Under the pieces are notes generated by a model. That model searched no databases, was not told the origin of the DNA, and worked only from the letters and a program-made list of their open reading frames with translations. From Bacteroidota bacterium (lineage in GTDB: Bacteria > Bacteroidota > Bacteroidia > UBA8524), in assembly GCA_003531115.1 (NCBI GenBank), contig DQHT01000087.1, forward strand, positions 1 through 13,981: DNA of 13,981 bases, written 5' to 3'. The position numbers and the translations under genes are program-made. The number at the start of each line of letters is the position of its first letter. Position 1 is the first letter of the stretch. This document shows, piece by piece, positions 12,451-13,981 of this stretch.

Positions 12451-13981
12451 ATGCCAGCCACGCGCAAAAAAAGAGCTATCATCATCGGAGCAGGTCCCGC
12501 AGGACTCACCGCTGCCTGGGAATTGCTGAATCGCAGCGACATTCAACCCGTGATCCTTGAGGCCGACAGCACCTATGTGGGGGGAATAGCCAGAACGGTT
12601 AACTACAAAGGCAATCGTATTGATATTGGGGGTCACCGCTTTTTTTCCAAATCCGACAGGGTTATGGACTGGTGGATGAACCGGATGCCGGTAGATGCTC
12701 CTGAAGGAGCCCATTTTTCGATACAGTACCATCATCAATCCAAAGAGATCAATAATACCGGCCATATCAATGACCCCGACAAGGTCATGCTGGTTCGGGA
12801 CCGCAAGTCGCGCATTTATTTCGACCAGCAGTTTTTCGATTATCCGGTGAAACTCAACCTCGATACCATTCGTAAGCTGGGTTTATGGAAAATCTTCCTG
12901 ATCGGGATGAGCTATATCCGCAGCAGCCTCTTCCCCATTCGCAATGAAAAAAACCTGGAAGAGTTTTTTATCAATCGATTTGGCAAACAGCTCTACCTGA
13001 CTTTTTTTAAAGAATATACGGAAAAAGTATGGGGACGAAAATGCAGCGAGATCAGTGCCGAATGGGGCAAACAACGTATCAAGGGACTGAACCTCCGCAG
13101 CGCGCTCGCTAATTTTTTCTCGAGCTTGTTTGGCAAAGATGACAGTATCAAGCAAAAAAATAAAGAAACCTCCCTGATCGAACGCTTCCTCTACCCAAAA
13201 TATGGACCCGGACAAATGTGGGAAGTGGTGCGTGATGAGGTGTTGAGCCTTGGTGCTGAACTGCACATGGGACTGAGTTGCGAGGCAGTTTTTACGGATG
13301 ATGATCATATTATCGCCATTGAAGCGATCGATGCTTCAGGAAAAAAAATACGTATTGAAGGCGATTATTTTTTCTCTACCATGCCTATCAAAGACCTCAT
13401 AGCCGGCTGGCAGTCGGGTGTGCCTTTGAACGTGCAAAAGGTGGCAGCCGGATTGGAATACCGCGATTTTTTTACGGTAGGCCTGTTGGTAAAACACCTG
13501 AAGATCAAAGAAACGCATGATCAGGCTGATAAGCTCATCAAAGACAACTGGATCTATATCCAGGAACCCGGCGTAGAGATCGGTCGTTTGCAGATCTTTA
13601 ATAACTGGAGTCCGTTTATGGTCAAAGACCCTGACACCGTGTGGCTCGGACTCGAATATTTCTGTCGCGATACCGACCCCATCTGGCATGAAAGCGATGA
13701 GGCGCTAATTGCCCTGGGGAAAGAAGAGCTTAGCCGAATAGGCATCATTGAATCCGAAACCGTTCTGGATGCCTGCGTGATCCGCATGCCCAAAACCTAC
13801 CCCGCCTATTTTGGGGCCTATGAAGATTTTGATCAGGTAAAAGATTTTCTGAACCGTTTCGACAACCTCTTCCCCATCGGCCGCAATGGCATGCACAAAT
13901 ACAATAACCAGGACCACAGCATGCTCACCGCCATGACCGCCGTTGATAATATCCTCGCAGGACGAACCGATAAAACGAACC
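12451..13981 (+). CDS. FAD-dependent oxidoreductase, UDP-galactopyranose mutase-like / amine-oxidase-like (3' end outside window)
   Basis: An open frame of 510 codons runs from the ATG at 12451 off the right edge. The N-terminus holds a dinucleotide-binding Rossmann fold: [18 protein letters not shown] (GxGxxG, G13-G18), ending in the ribose-binding acid E37 (VILEAD). GGIARTV and [17 protein letters not shown] follow, typical of the protoporphyrinogen oxidase, amine oxidase and UDP-galactopyranose mutase superfamily. Further on are [33 protein letters not shown], and near the end [18 protein letters not shown], the C-terminal FAD-contact region. In Bacteroidota such proteins often accompany surface glycan genes. 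The substrate cannot be told from the sequence, so I avoid naming it a true mutase. The C-terminal stretch after about residue 510 is missing. Confidence 0.88.
   Translation, partial: MPATRKKRAIIIGAGPAGLTAAWELLNRSDIQPVILEADSTYVGGIARTVNYKGNRIDIGGHRFFSKSDRVMDWWMNRMPVDAPEGAHFSIQYHHQSKEINNTGHINDPDKVMLVRDRKSRIYFDQQFFDYPVKLNLDTIRKLGLWKIFLIGMSYIRSSLFPIRNEKNLEEFFINRFGKQLYLTFFKEYTEKVWGRKCSEISAEWGKQRIKGLNLRSALANFFSSLFGKDDSIKQKNKETSLIERFLYPKYGPGQMWEVVRDEVLSLGAELHMGLSCEAVFTDDDHIIAIEAIDASGKKIRIEGDYFFSTMPIKDLIAGWQSGVPLNVQKVAAGLEYRDFFTVGLLVKHLKIKETHDQADKLIKDNWIYIQEPGVEIGRLQIFNNWSPFMVKDPDTVWLGLEYFCRDTDPIWHESDEALIALGKEELSRIGIIESETVLDACVIRMPKTYPAYFGAYEDFDQVKDFLNRFDNLFPIGRNGMHKYNNQDHSMLTAMTAVDNILAGRTDKTN

Noticed and set aside
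12436..13917. Several minus-strand frames of 70-141 codons
   Set aside because: All are antisense to the continuous flavoprotein frame on plus (12451 to the edge), which has recognisable FAD-binding motifs throughout.

Overview
The window reads as chromosomal DNA of a Bacteroidota bacterium. Evidence: a secreted protein with a type IX secretion (T9SS) type A C-terminal sorting domain, TAnnTTTG-type -7 promoter boxes, a PASTA-bearing FtsI, and a MraY with an enlarged external loop. Order or genus cannot be set from the sequence alone.

Layout. From 1 to 6925 the minus strand carries the start of the division and cell wall (dcw) cluster, in transcription order mraZ, rsmH, ftsL-like, ftsI, murE, mraY and the first 114 codons of murD (cut by the window edge). 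The genes overlap or nearly touch (8, 4, 11 and 4 nt overlaps, then a 4-nt gap, then a 1-nt overlap), so this is one tightly coupled operon. It makes the MraZ regulator, a 16S rRNA methylase, septal divisome parts and the UDP-MurNAc-peptide/lipid I enzymes. Upstream of mraZ lies a textbook MraZ operator: three TGGGN boxes with exact 5-nt spacers. Next (7224-8765, minus) is a noticeably AT-richer T9SS cargo gene, separated from mraZ by about 300 bp of repeat-rich spacer.

From 8863 to 10996 (minus) lies an iscS-iscU-iscA iron-sulfur assembly set, closed by a clear intrinsic terminator. Upstream of it is a methylmalonyl-CoA epimerase gene (11196-11597, minus). Divergent on the plus strand are a small lipoprotein of unknown function (11827-12426) and, 24 bp later, a FAD-dependent UDP-galactopyranose-mutase-like or amine-oxidase-like flavoprotein that runs off the right edge.

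The genes are mostly ordinary. The unexplained structure is in the spacers. Five short arrays with an exact 7-bp period but different unit sequences (AACCCNN, CCCTGNA-like, ATTTATG) sit in four spacers between 8816 and 11660; two can form telomere-like G-quadruplexes. Two spacers also hold related hairpin repeats with CCGCCGAAGC / GCGNAGGCGG arms. No CRISPR array, transposase, tRNA or rRNA was seen, and no new multi-gene system can be claimed.
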